This document shows positions 1 to 11,129 of a stretch of DNA of 64,000 bases, piece after piece (position 1 is the first letter of the stretch; each line of letters opens with the position of its first letter). Location of the stretch: assembly GCA_011947345.1 (NCBI GenBank), contig JAAVTG010000272.1, positions 1-64,000 of the forward strand. Reading direction: 5' to 3'. The DNA is from Phytophthora quininea. Its lineage: Eukaryota > Oomycota > Peronosporomycetes > Peronosporales > Peronosporaceae. The notes below the pieces were generated by a model. The model was not told the DNA's origin. It saw nothing but the letters and a program-made list of their open reading frames with translations, and made no database searches. The translations under genes and the position numbers were made by a program.

Positions 1-837
1 GGAAGCTGGCGACGGTGCACAGTCATGGCCCACTGCCTCGCCTACGCGGAAATGAGCCACAACCTGGCGAAAAGCCTCCGTAGCGATGATGACGCTGCGT
101 CCTGGTCACGCCTGGAGCTACAGTGCGCAGAAGCTCATGGTGCAGCCCTACTGCAGCGTATCTCGGGCCACAACGACGCTCTCAAGATCTTCCGCGAAAG
201 TCTCCAGGCTGCTGTTCACTCTGGCGACCACGAGTGCGAACTGCGTGCACGTCTCCACATCACCAAGACGCTGCGACTGATGGAAGAGCCCGAGGTCGCG
301 CACGCCGAGCTGGTTCAGCTGCTGGCTCGTAGTCGCGCTCTGAACGACGTCTACGCCGAAGCCATGACGCAGTACGAACTGGGCGAGCACTTTGTGCAGA
401 TCGAGGACGTGGAGACAGCGCAGGAACACTTCAAAGCCGCGCAGACTCTGTGCAACTGCACGGCCAACTGCGGCAAGACGTGGCGGCCACGCTCGATCCA
501 GCAGGCCATCGCGTTCTACGCTCGGCTGCAGCCGCTGACGCGTCGTGGCGCCATGCGCTGCAGCGTCTCGTCACTGCTTTGCTCCGTGAATGATGAGGAC
601 AGCCAGTCGGAGAATGACATCGACGACGACGAAGAGGAGGATGATGAAGAAGAAGAGGAGGAGTCCCAAGTCGAGACGACAGGCCTTCTGCGTCAAGAAC
701 TCGTCGCCGCAGCACCGCTCGGTGCTGAGTTCGGTCATGAGCACGACGCCAAGAAGCCCAAGCGTACACTGGACTGGCGGTCGTCGGTGTGCACGACGCG
801 GTGGTCCACAGTCAGCGACAAGGAGTTTACTTTCTGA
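1..837 (+). CDS. TPR-like helical repeat protein, 3' part (5' end outside window)
   Basis: The frame is open from base 1 to the TGA at 835-837, so the ATG at 25 is probably internal and the gene starts upstream of the window. Residues about 45-150 (counted from that ATG) form amphipathic helix pairs of tetratricopeptide type, with alternating Ala/Leu/Tyr positions and repeats of about 40 residues (for example ALKIFRESL and AQEHFKAAQTL). This suggests a scaffold or adaptor role. An almost pure Asp/Glu run follows at about residues 195-215, then a basic tail. Seen: the repeats and the acidic tract. Inferred: TPR family membership. The specific function is not recognised. Confidence 0.6.
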   Translation, partial: GSWRRCTVMAHCLAYAEMSHNLAKSLRSDDDAASWSRLELQCAEAHGAALLQRISGHNDALKIFRESLQAAVHSGDHECELRARLHITKTLRLMEEPEVAHAELVQLLARSRALNDVYAEAMTQYELGEHFVQIEDVETAQEHFKAAQTLCNCTANCGKTWRPRSIQQAIAFYARLQPLTRRGAMRCSVSSLLCSVNDEDSQSENDIDDDEEEDDEEEEEESQVETTGLLRQELVAAAPLGAEFGHEHDAKKPKRTLDWRSSVCTTRWSTVSDKEFTF

Positions 838-925
838 TCAAAGTTGAAGTTGTGTTTTTGCATTTCTTATATCTAGTTTTGCAGGCTAATGTGCCGCTAG
901 CCAATCGCATCGTTGGAACATTTAC

Positions 926-967
926 CTTGGCATTTGTATGTTTGGTGTTGATCTTGGCATTTGTATG
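926..967. repeat. 15-bp direct repeat upstream of ATP synthase gamma
   Basis: The 15-mer CTTGGCATTTGTATG occurs at 926-940 and again at 953-967, a 27-bp period. The repeat lies in the 200-bp gap between the TPR-like gene and the ATG of the ATP synthase gamma gene, so it may be a promoter element or simply a local tandem duplication. Confidence 0.6.
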
Positions 968-1038
968 CGACCCTCAAGCCGCTCAGAGCCACAGACGACA
1001 CCCAGATTCGCCGCCCCCGGAGAGCAAGCCCGAACACG

Positions 1039-2108
1039 ATGGTCATGATGATTCTGGTGAAGAACTCGGCGCCCGCCCTCAAGTACGTGCCTGCCCACTA
1101 GCTCCACTGCCTTTGCTACCCCAAATACCGCCGCGATCGCTCTCCCGACGTTAAACCGCCGTCAATTGGGGGATGCTGGCAATATTGTTAAACAAAATCT
1201 TATTTCTTTTATGTATTTCTTTATTTTCTTATGGTAGGGCCGTCGGCCAGCAGGCGCGCGGCATGGCCACGGAGAAGCAGATTCTGCAGCGTATCACGGC
1301 CACGTCCAACATCGCCAAGATCACCAAGTCCATGAAGATGGTGTCGGCCGCCAAGATGCGCGGCGCCGAGAACCGCATGAACGCTGGCCGCCCGTTCACG
1401 GCCTGGCTGGACAACGTCAAGGGCGCGCAGAACCGCACGCTGGAGGAGGATGGCGTGGCCCCCGCCGAGGAGCTGCAGGGCGACAACGTGTTCGTTGTGG
1501 TCTCTTCGGACCGCGGTCTTTGCGGCGGTATCAACTCTGGCATTGCCAAGACCACCCGCAAGCAGATTGACGGTGTTGAGGACAACACGCAGATCTTTGT
1601 GATTGGTGACAAGGCGCGCGCCCAGCTGCGTCGCGACCTTGGCGACCACATCCGTGGCAACGTGACCGAGACGTTCTCGTCGCCCCCGAACTTTACGGTG
1701 GCCAGTGCCATCGCTGAAGGTGTGCTGGCTACAGCCAAGTCGGACAACGAGAAGGTGCACGTGCTGTACAACCAGTTCAGGTCGGCCATCTCGTACCTGC
1801 CGTCGGTGCGCTCGCTGGCCGTGCAGCCTGACACGGACGCGTACGACCTGTACGAGATGGAGCCTGACAACAAGGACGAGGTGCTTGCCGACCTCAAGGA
1901 GTTCGAGGTGGCCACCGCTATCTTCCAGGGCATGATCGAGAACTCGACCAGCGAGGAGTCCTCGCGTATGGCCGCCATGGAGAACGCCACCACGAACGCC
2001 GAGGAGCTCATCGGGTCGCTCACGCTCGTGTACAACAAGGCTCGTCAGGCCCGCATTACCACGGAGCTGATTGAAATTATCTCGGGTGCCGCCTCTCTGG
2101 ACGGTTAA
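1039..2108 (+). CDS. ATP3: ATP synthase F1 gamma subunit, mitochondrial (two exons, intron 1083-1237)
   Basis: This is the central rotor shaft of mitochondrial F1Fo ATP synthase, coupling proton flow to catalysis in alpha3beta3. Exon 1 (1039-1082) encodes a start rich in Met and Val with one Lys, which joins at a split Lys codon to exon 2 (1238-2108). Together they give an N-terminal extension typical of a matrix-targeting presequence. The mature part begins near MATEKQILQRI. The family N-terminal helix (NIAKITKSMKMVSAAK) and the C-terminal signature ITTELIEIISGAASL are both complete, and the total of about 304 residues fits mitochondrial gamma subunits. Starting at the ATG at 1173 instead would put intron sequence into the protein; the splice model is preferred because it restores the presequence. 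An AATAAA lies at 2245-2250, downstream of the TAA. The next gene is convergent. Confidence 0.93.
1083..1237 (+). other. Spliceosomal intron of ATP synthase gamma
   Basis: The 155-nt intron has donor AA/GTACGTGC and acceptor ATGGTAG/GG, with a T-rich tract before the acceptor. Splicing joins AA to G to give a Lys codon and keeps the exon 2 frame. It contains the in-frame ATG at 1173 that would otherwise look like the start. Confidence 0.85.
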
Positions 2109-2682
2109 GCTTTGTGCTGTCGAGTCCCGACTGGGAGCAGGGTCCGGAACGCAACGGACGAAAGGAAAAAACTCTTTGTGGTCGGAAACTTTGCCCCCAG
2201 ACAGGAGCGAGAGCGTGAAAATACAAGACGTGGTGTCGACGGAAAATAAACAGACCATCCTCTCGACTGCGACCTCGTTGGCTTTACGTCTTGTGCCTGC
2301 AGCTTCAGTAATGGTGTACAGCAGTGGGAAGTAGTGGGAAAGGTATCAATTGACGAACTTGTAGTGTAAACGAGCGCGCGCGACGGCAGTGCGTCACAGC
2401 TATTCGACCATCGATGTTGAGCTTGACTTGTACCTGGCACGTTGCACCTTGACGTTGCCAGACGATCGCCACGCCGCCTTGCTGGCAAGCTCGACTGACA
2501 GCGCGTGTTGTGGCAATTAGTGTACAGCGCTGCCTTCCTTGCAGATAATCGATGGGACTGTATTTGCTGTTAGCTGCTTTGCCGCTGGAGGAGCTAGGGT
2601 ATAAGTGTTCTGGTAATAGAGTGCCGCGCGCACGCTGCAATTGGCATCTATCGTCGGGTGCGGAGCTGGGCCAGACAGCCTC

Positions 2683-3698
2683 TTAGTTCTTGGAGAAGTA
2701 CTCGGTGACCTTGTCCATGACGAGCCACTGGATGCCGTACGACGGGCACAAACGCGCGAGACGCGGCACCAGACCCTTGTACAGCGCACTCACGCCTTCC
2801 TCCTTGGCGATCACCACCATGGCGTCCACCATGCCCTTGTACTTGCCGCCAGCGCCAGCGGCCGACTCCTGCGCCATCAAACGCGTCTTGACGACGTCCA
2901 TGGGGCAGTTGATGCACGGGCCGGGGATGGCACCGATCATACCGGTCAAGCCGCTCTTCCAGGCCGGCAGCGACTCGCCGTCCTGCAACTTCCACACGTG
3001 CTTCTTGATGAAGTTGTTGGACCAGAAACTGCAGGCCTGGTTGAGTCCCTGGCGACCGATCGTGGGCGTCAGACCCTTCCACAGCGCAAGCGGACCCTCG
3101 CTCTTGACCACCGTCACGCCGTGTGCACGGGGCCTTGGTACTTGGGGATCTCGCCCTTGACAATGTTCTGGCCCTGCAGACGCGTCTTAATCACTTCGAA
3201 CGGCGTCACAATCAGCACAGCCTCGGTAGCGCCAGCCAGCGCACCAGCAATGAACTCGTTGGCGCCGCTCACTTGGCCGTTCTTGTCCATCAGCATACGC
3301 CGGAAAATGGCGTTAAAGTAGAACCGCGTGCCGTTCTTCAGCACGACGTGCACCGTCCAGGGCGTGAAGCCCTTGAACAGTCCCTTGGGACCTTCAGCCG
3401 CCACGAGCTTCTTGCCGCAGTCCACCATGCCCTTGTATTGGCCCGTCTTGTCGAGTTGCATGCGCGTCTTGGTCACATCCAGCGGCGTCAAGATCACGGC
3501 TTCGATGACGCCGGATAGCGCACCGCCGAAAAACTTGACCATAGGCGAGACCTTCTTGACGTTGCCTTCCTTGTCGGTGGGCAGCGGGGCCCGCAGGCCG
3601 CCCTCGCCAACTTCGACACTGGCCTTCCACCAGTGCTTGGACAGCTGCCGGACATCCGGGTCCCAGAGGAAGTGCTCGAGGCCCGTGGGGGACGCCAT
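2683..3698 (-). CDS. Mitochondrial carrier (SLC25), succinate/fumarate-like, one frameshift
   Basis: This is an inner-membrane metabolite exchanger of about 338 residues with the three SLC25 repeats. Each repeat carries the signature helix motif: TPLDVTKTR, TPFEVIKTR and CPMDVVKTR, and each is followed by a basic amphipathic segment (QYKGM, KYQGP, KYKGM). The stretch with GRQGLNQA, and the pairing of TPFEV with CPMDV, resemble the succinate/fumarate (SFC1/ACR1) and tricarboxylate group; the exact substrate is inferred. The ATG at 3698 begins MASPTGLEHFLW. The frame breaks once near 3114-3118, where GPVHTA runs into TGA. One missing base there joins it to TVVKSEG. Everything else is conserved, so this is either a recent lesion or an assembly error. 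The EF-hand module lies immediately upstream. Confidence 0.85.
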
Positions 3699-3699
3699 T

Positions 3700-4170
3700 T
3701 TGGCGCAGCAGCAGATACAGGTACTTGAAGTCGGTCTCATGCACCCGGTGCGTGTCCATCGGGTTGAGCTCGTGGATCATGTTCTGCGCCTCCTGCAGCG
3801 TGACGGTCACGCCCAGAGCCTGCATGGCGTCCTGCAGGTCCTCCTCCACGAGGTAGCCTTTCTTCCCCTTGTCGAAGCTGCGGAACGTGTGCAGGATGAA
3901 CTCCTCGTGCACGGCGTGGAAGTCGTCGTAGCTCAGCTGGCCCTGGTTCTTAGGGTCCAGCCGCTGCATGAGGCTGCCCAGCTCGTTGGCCGACAGCCGC
4001 ACGCCGGCCTGGCGCAGGCCGCGCTGGATGTCGAGCGCGTTCACCTTGCCGTCGTGGTCGGTGTCGACGCGGTCGAACGACTCGCGCAGCAGCGCGTCGA
4101 CGGTCACGCGCGAGTTGCGGCGCACGAGTTTGGCTCGGCGCTCGGCTTTGGACGGCTGGGGCTCGGACAT
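3700..4170 (-). CDS. EF-hand regulatory module, N-terminal to the mitochondrial carrier
   Basis: Starting at the ATG at 4170 (MSEPQPSK) there are three EF-hand-like loops. The first is canonical (DTDHDGKVNALD); the second (DPKNQGQLSYDD) and third (DKGKKGYLVEED) are degenerate. A fourth helix pair ends in DFKYLYLLLRQ. The spacing matches the calcium-sensing N-terminal domain of short calcium-binding mitochondrial carriers (SCaMC, ATP-Mg/Pi type). The last codon of the module directly abuts the carrier ATG, but in a frame offset by one base within CAAAATGG. If one A were surplus, the two would form a single protein of about 495 residues, the SCaMC size. As it stands, the EF-hand frame overruns the carrier for 300 nt as non-carrier sequence. 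It could be either a fusion or two overlapping genes. Confidence 0.7.
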
Positions 4171-7100
4171 GACAGTGCAGGACGCGCAGGACGGCAAAAC
4201 GGGGAATGATACTGCGGTTTGGTGGTTCGAGTCTGCTTGGATCGGAAACGGCTCGAAGCGAATCGTCGCCCCATCTTGCACCTTGTGCTTGAATGCTAAG
4301 TTCGACTTGGCGGATCCGGTGGCGCTAGGCTCGTTCTGACGTACTTGGGCGAGCGATTTGAAGATAGCTTTGCATAGTGGAGCGCAAGTTAAACCAAGTT
4401 CCGATGGTGAACCTGCGTCTCTTGACAGCGCAAGCAATGCCGCGTCAAGCGCACGCTGCGCGTTGTAGCGAAGAGATGGCCTTGTCACATGTGTGCCTCG
4501 CTCAAGCAAGCGAAGATCCGCGTGTAAACGAAGTGCTATTGCCCATCGGACTGGAAAAGGAAATAGTGTATACACGAATGTATAGCTGTATACACCAAGA
4601 GTATAGCCAATCAGAACAAGTATATTTTTGATACCGGTAGTTTACTGTTCAAAGCGTTCTTCTTGACTGTTGAAATATAGTCGATCGGAATCCGATCCAA
4701 GTGTTCCAGCTTTTCTACCGGCAAAAGCAAAGCTACAATTCGATTGAAATTTCATTCATATATTGCCTTAGTTCGCGGGCGATAAATGTCGTATCTAGTT
4801 GTCTAAGCGGAGAAAATCAACAGACTGTTGATAGAACGCGACAAAGGCAAGTGGTAACGTTTTTTTTTTAAATTCCCTGCTAGAAGCTGTTTTCGTCGGG
4901 CCACCTAAAGTGCTACGCTAGAATGACCTCCTTCGTTCAAACTGCAAGGCAAAGCTATAAAGCAATGCTTTGTTATGTATATCTAAGATACAATTAATAA
5001 AGCACCCGTAACGACACAATAGAAGAAAAAACTGAATTGAAATCCTCCTAAACATCATGTAATATAAGTTGAATGGACGCTCGGAATACTCGGTGACGTG
5101 CAAGGCTGGTGGAGAAATTTTATGACGGATTATCCATGCAACTACAAGTGGAGCCGCCAGGTACTGCTGTGCTCGCCCTGAGAACTACAGATGGTAACCG
5201 AGAAATATGTATAGCATTTCTACATATTCCGGCAATACTGTAATCACAGGGGCCTCTGCTGTTGGACTGTCATTACTGTCGAGCTCCAGTATGGGTATAT
5301 CTTCTAGGGATGACACCCGTGTTCCTGTTTCTGCTGAAGTTGATAACCTTCAGATCCAAATTGCGAACGTTTACAATTAAGGCCGTTCTCACAGCACTGT
5401 CTGCTTGCACGTTTCGCCTCTTTTCAGCCTTACATAGGCAATCGGATTCTTCTATACCAATATGATAGCGACGCTCGGGTTAGTTGGCCTACTGCTCGGC
5501 GATGTTCCATCGCAGCGTTCACTGTAGGCACCCACCTATCGTGGTACTGCCATTGTTCACCGCGGGTAAAATGCGCAACTTCAAAGGCGTTTCGTCCAGA
5601 AGTGTGACAAGAACCCGGCGAAAATGCTTGCATAGCAGTCTTGTTGATGCAAAATCCAAGCGTCAACATGGCTGCGAACTTCGATGGAACGATAACATCC
5701 GGTCCAAACTCTGCAGCAGCATGCGGTAACTTCAATCTCAGGCTACGTGATTTGAATGAAACTTATTTCGAATACAGTAAGCTGGTATGTGTTATTTCTA
5801 CCGCAGCTCTGTGGTGCTAGCCTCGCTTGTTTTCATACAACAGGTAGCATTCCCACTGGCCATGCACCAACTTCGATGCGTAATCATCCAACTCGCCTGG
5901 TCCACCACTGTCTATGCTTCGTAACAACAGCTAGTACAAGCCTGGCAAGACGTATCGCGGGGCTAGCTTTGTGGAGTTTGTACGGCGATACAATCCTGTA
6001 CCAAGCCCCGACTCTGAAGTTACGGCGTGGCCTGAGCCACGCTGTACGAGCCCTGAGAAAAAGCTTGGAGTCCCACGATGACCACGATGACTCCTCGAAA
6101 ATCGCTTGTCAACAGCACCTCCAGACCACCACTTGCTCACAGAATTACTATTCAATGATTTTTCAAGCAACACTAGCCGATTCGATGAGGTAAATAATAT
6201 GTCGGGTCGACTTGGTATGAAGCGAGCTACGAGAGCGCCATTTAAAATACAGCAATTTGTGTCGGTGTTGGTCTCAATGTTGTGACATGATGTGGTTCAG
6301 ATGCAACCCGTACTGTCTTCAATTGTAGTCACGGCTTGCGTTATAGCAGTAACTTGCGTTATAGAGTTGTACTCAGAGTCTAATCCTTGCGACCGCACTG
6401 TTCAATTATAATCAACAAGCGTTCATGCTGCGCCCCTTTTCCGCGCAGCCAGCCCGCCCCAGCTCCGTTTTAAGTAGCAATCCCTTTCCTAAATGTACTG
6501 ATAAAAATAACTTTACTGATCTGTTGCTGCTTGTTCTTTTTCGAGCTCAAGTACAAAACCTATGCCGCTTGAGCAGCCGGTGCCTGGAGGCGGTGGATCG
6601 CTGCTGGATATCGGTGCTGGAGACGGCAAGGCTCATCGCGCGAGTGAGAACCAATAATGTGTGTATTGGAATATATATCAAAGTTAGAATTCTAAACGTT
6701 TAGGAATTTTCAAATTAGAACACTGTCTCAGTATCTGTGACATCCCATTCAACAATTTACTTTTATATACGTATTTATGTTCGTTAATGGTTTAATCAAT
6801 CAGAAATCCGGATATTGTGACTGCCATACCGACGGACAGACACTTTATTGTTTAAGATGATGTCAGCACTCAACCTATGGAATGCAAGCAACAGATGTTT
6901 TGTCCGGAGGAATTTCCATCACAAACACCTATGTTTTGCACACAGGAAAGCCTTCAATAGATACCGTGATTGAAGTACTATGCCGCGGAATGCTGAAATA
7001 CTGTCCACCACCCAGCTTCTCGCGTAAGGGCTGTGGCAATGTCCAACCTTAAGCTCGCCGCGACTTCAGGGAAGTTGCATTAATTGTCAAGATGAACACT

Positions 7101-7700
7101 GCAACGACATCAATTTGACCATCCTGGAACAAATAACCGTATTCTTCTCTGCCTCCTTGTCTTGGTAATGAAGGTACTCGAGGAGAGGTTACCATTAAGT
7201 GTACAGCCACCATGATCTCGTGAGTTTTGGCCCGGTGGGATACCAATCGCCACCTGCCCAGCTCCATCTTTTACTCCAGGCGGGTTCGGTATGACTGACA
7301 TTCTTGCAACACGCTCAAGTTAGTAATCAGAATTAGCCCCGGCTTGTTCTGGCCTTGATCGTTCTTGGGGGCTCCGAACGAGGACTGGTTCTACTTCGTT
7401 CGCTTGGGTTACACATCATTGTTAGGTTTGGTTTTATTTGGACGAGAATCCTCAAACCTCTGTGCCAATTGGATGGATCGCTGGAGCGTCTCAAGGATCT
7501 TTGTGAGACGAACGCGTTTGTCTCAACGTGTAGATTATGATACAAGAACCATTTTGTTTCATGATTTTGGGCAAGTATGGTCCTGTCGGGAGAGAAGATG
7601 TAGAAAGCGAGTTGTGTACTACGGTTGTGACCCCTTCCAGCTCAAATTGTACAGCTTAGACAGCCGTTTGTACTGGAAATCGGAATCCCGGAAGCTCTTT
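4171..7700. other. Gene-poor interval, no recognisable gene
   Basis: This covers the upstream region of the EF-hand/carrier gene and a long AT-rich stretch. Short open frames occur on both strands (for example 5756-6193 on plus, 5430-5735 on minus and 7365-7712 on plus). None shows a protein family I recognise, homogeneous codon use or a convincing start context. I see no RNA gene. It is probably intergenic sequence and very old transposon debris. Confidence 0.5.
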
Positions 7701-8280
7701 AGGATCTCCTGATTGGACACTATCCACGATGCAGGATTGTCGCCCCATAGATCTCATGTAGATGTCGACTTACCAAGTTCCCGAAAACCAAGTTGACAAA
7801 TGGCGATGCATTGCTGATCATATCGGCATTGCTGTCGACGTAGTACTGCTCTGTACTGAAAAATTACAGTTCGAGATTTTGCCTGGAATCATCACTGATA
7901 ATCGGTGGGTTGCCGTTTTCGCCGCTGCCGTTGAAAGGTCTCCTGTTGTTGAAGCATTTGCTGCTGGAGAAATGTTTGTTGTTGCATCCGCTGGGCAATT
8001 GCTGTTGCTGCTGCTGAGCACAACCATTAGGTGAAGCATATTAAACGCAAAAGTTGGCAAATTTCCGGTGGTTGAGCGGCCTATTCCCTCTGTTCTTGCC
8101 CATCGGTTGATGAGAAAATTTCCGCTGGGACGTCTGCTTCCTGAAGTCGATCGGACCGTGAATTCAGAAAAAATGGAAGGCAAGGACGGAAGCCACCTGC
8201 TCTAGCGCAGATCTAACTTGAAATGCAATCGAATACAAGAAGCTGTGGCAACTAACATTCGAGGCACTTCATTGGCTGAG

Positions 8281-8860
8281 TCACTACCAGGGCAAACGCG
8301 GCGGGAGCTGAGATAGCTTTCAAGATCACCAACCGATGGGTGAAGACGCTTGCCGAGTGCCATGACATTGTGTTTCGAGTTGCGATGGACAAGCTCATGG
8401 TATGTCCCGAAAAGGTTGCAGAAATTGAGGTGAATGTGGCTTATTACCTCGGCCAGCCGAAACGTAGGTTTGAGAGCGGGTTGTACGATGAATACACTAT
8501 CGAGAATATTGATGAGGCCCACTTTGCCGTGGACTCCGACAACGGGAAAACGTTTGGGTTTGGAGGCGAGACACAAGTCCAGTATACAGACGTTGTTTCA
8601 AGTAGGGAAGGAATGACAATGATTGTTTGCATAAGCGGTGACCCGGGGGCACGCATGTTGCCACCAATGATCGTTTTCACAAACGCAGACCGCAGCTATC
8701 CGATTTGACAATTGCGCAGACCAACTTGACGAAAGTGAGTGTGAAGAAGAACTGCAGCCACTGAACGCGGGCTTGTGCTTTTTCCCGCCCAATGCTACAA
8801 ACCTCTGCCAGTCTGTCGATTCTTTTGCCATCACTAGGATAAAGGATGAGTGGCGTCGCC
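8281..8860 (+). pseudogene. pogo-like DDE (DDE_1) transposase remnant 1
   Basis: The open stretch around 8290-8708 reads through an HTH-like segment (FKITNRWVKTL) and a linker. It reaches YTIENIDEAHFAV, which occupies the place of the first catalytic Asp in DDE_1 (Tc1/pogo/jerky) transposases, then a beta-strand block ending in MLPPMIVFTN. Further along in another frame (8773-8850) is FFPPNATNLCQSVD, the counterpart of the family motif LPPNATxxxQPLD that carries the second catalytic Asp. Frameshifts separate the pieces, so the copy is dead. No terminal inverted repeats were identified. Confidence 0.7.
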
Positions 8861-9922
8861 TTTGTGTACCTGTCGGCGGGCTGGATGTGATCTTCGGGTG
8901 CTGCGAAGGCGTTGGATCTACCGAGAAGAACTGTCTAAGCGAGACTTGGGAGCGTGGAAATCTTCACTCTGTCCCAGGTAATGGTTTCCAGACCACTTGT
9001 CGCTTGACTTGACTTGGCCCTGGTACCTACTGTGGATTCTAGCGGGATTCGCCTAGAGGGATGTGCTTTCGCTTTCTTTCAATTATTTGCTGCTTCCAAT
9101 CGTTGTTGATTGAGAGTTGACAGGTTCTCCTGTCCAAGTAATGACTTCATTAGAACGTGGTTTCGAACTTGCACACTTGACGTGGGTTGGATTCGGTTAA
9201 TATACGCCCCGGATGGCCCGCGTGACGCTTAACCGCGGTGTTCCTCATTCGTAGGAAGGGGGACAATGTAGTCCCCCGCTTTTCTATGTTGGGATATGTT
9301 GCAAACCCGACTATGTACAGTATTAGTAATAATGCCCAGATCCCGAGGATCCCATCCCAAAACTTATCATGTGTACTGACGATTAGACTCATTATCGAGC
9401 ATTTTTCCCGAAAGTGCTGGACCCCAGTCAGTCAGTTCCAGCAGAATATTTATAGATAAAACGTCTTTAGCAACGACTTGATTAAAAAGTGTAAAATCAA
9501 CTGAACAGGAATACATACCAGCCCCTATGATACCTCATCGAGATCATATTGATAATTCCAACATCCTCGGTAGCGGAAGAGCACGTCTGGAGTATTGTGG
9601 ACTGTCCTAGCAACTCAACCAATTATCTGTCAACATGCTGACCTACCGTTGACGTGAGATATCACTCGGTGCCAATGGTGACTACCACAGTCCCAGGCTC
9701 AGCGCGACTACGCTCACATCTAGAATACTACAAAAGAGAGAAAATAGACCTGTAAAACATAACGGGATGTTTGAGAAGTTTTGGGAGGTCAACAGCTATC
9801 TATAAACACACCCACGACGTTTGTTCGGAATTTGCATCGACATCCTCTTCGCTCTGTGGATTCGTGGTAACACGTACCTGTGAATCATTTAACTACACAT
9901 ATCGACGGATCTTAACGCGCTG

Positions 9923-11090
9923 ATGCTGATAACGCCTACCCGCCTATCCACCCCATCCTTGACATCGATCTCTACCAAACCTAAAGCTAGGATTGCTGTA
10001 TGTAAAAGTTGGCTGTTCTTATCGGTTGGTTGGGATTCAGTTCGACATTCACTCAGTGCGATGCAGTGTCGCTTCCAAGGTTGCTGTGTGCCCGACCACA
10101 GCCGACTCTGCAGTATTTGCGGTGGCCACGCGCACCACGTCCGCTGCAACGAAGGCTTACACCTTCTAGGCGTAGAAGTACTAGCACATTGGTGCTTCTG
10201 TTCACCTGAATGCTTTAAGGAATACAGTAGGGCCAGCGCTCTAGAGTTCGAAAGCGAGAGCGAAGAGGAAGACAGTGGAGTGCGAACAGGAGGCTGCGGT
10301 TTCAATTTCTCGTCGCAGCTACACCTACAAGGAACAGCGAGAAGCTTTGGCGTTGACCGAGACTTTATCGGTTCGAGCAGTGGTTGCTGCAAAGGGATTC
10401 CGCGGCGTACGCTGCGAGACTGGATAGGTAGGAAGGAAGAGATCTTCTCGTTTAAGTGCTCGGAGAAAAGACGGACACAATGCCATGGACGACAGGGGAT
10501 TCTGCCGTTTGCTATGAACCTCATAACATACATGAAAGATATGCGACGCAATGAGCTGGTAAGAATTCATAAAACCACATTTATTATTTAATTACTAATT
10601 AAAATGTGTTGTTCTTTTCAGGCCCTATGCATGGTCCATCTAGTAATGTTTGTGAAGATCCATCACGGAGGATGGCTAGCGATGTATGCAGCTAGCAACA
10701 GATCCGAAGAAAACACATTTTCAGCGCTTTGCAATCCGACACGGCTTTTCGCAACGTACACCACATTCGGCAGATGTAAGTAAAGCCTGCTAAAACGATT
10801 AATTCGATTAAACTAACAATTTTTGCGCCGACGATAGGAAACTAAGGAGGAGCTTCTGAAAATGAGACGAATTCAGTTTCGTGTTTTGGAATAAGTTTAG
10901 TCACTACTCGGCGTCCAATATCTACAATGTCGATAAAACCGGCATTCTTTACGACATGCCACCTCACAAAATATGTGCTCTGCTTGGCAAGTCGTCCAGA
11001 ATTCGTGAAACCTCGAATCATTCGGCCCGTCTCACTGCCGTGTTGACAATCCGAGCTGACGGTGCGTAAATTTAACCTCATTTATCTGTA
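9923..11090 (+). pseudogene. pogo-like DDE transposase remnant 2, with Cys-rich N-terminus and intron-like breaks
   Basis: The 222-codon frame starting at 9923 has a Cys/His-rich block (CRFQGCC, CSICGGHAHHVRC, CFCSPECF) that looks like a zinc-binding module. A Glu/Ser patch follows, then an HTH-like stretch ending RRTLRDWIGRKEE. After two breaks, the frame at 10881-11069 contains NIYNVDKTG, the counterpart of the NVDETG first catalytic motif of DDE_1 enzymes, and a strand ending TAVLTIRADG. The break at 10559-10621 has a perfect intron look (GTAAGA donor, CTAAT, TTTTCAG acceptor, 63 nt). The sequence at about 10776-10839 is similar. The second half of the DDE domain is absent; a MULE piece follows directly. 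Confidence 0.6.
10559..10621 (+). other. Candidate intron in pogo-like remnant 2
   Basis: This 63-nt, very AT-rich segment begins GTAAGAATTC and ends GTTCTTTTCAG, with a TTACTAAT branch-like motif. Removing it continues an open frame (ALCMVHLVMF) downstream. Splicing is inferred from sequence only. Confidence 0.5.
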
Positions 11091-11129
11091 TAATTTCTAA
11101 ACTAACATCAACTGTGCCTCTCAGTGCTG

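Noticed and set aside
1221..2258. Long antisense ORFs (345 and 269 codons) opposite ATP synthase gamma
   Set aside because: They are mirror frames of GC-biased codons in a well-supported gene, with Arg/His/Val-rich sequence and no domain.
2641..4209. Plus-strand ORFs of up to 293 codons across the carrier/EF-hand region
   Set aside because: They are shadows of the minus-strand carrier and EF-hand coding sequence and have no family features.
5756..6193. 145-codon plus ORF in the gene-poor interval
   Set aside because: Mixed composition, no motif, and equally open frames on the other strand. It is not distinguishable from chance.
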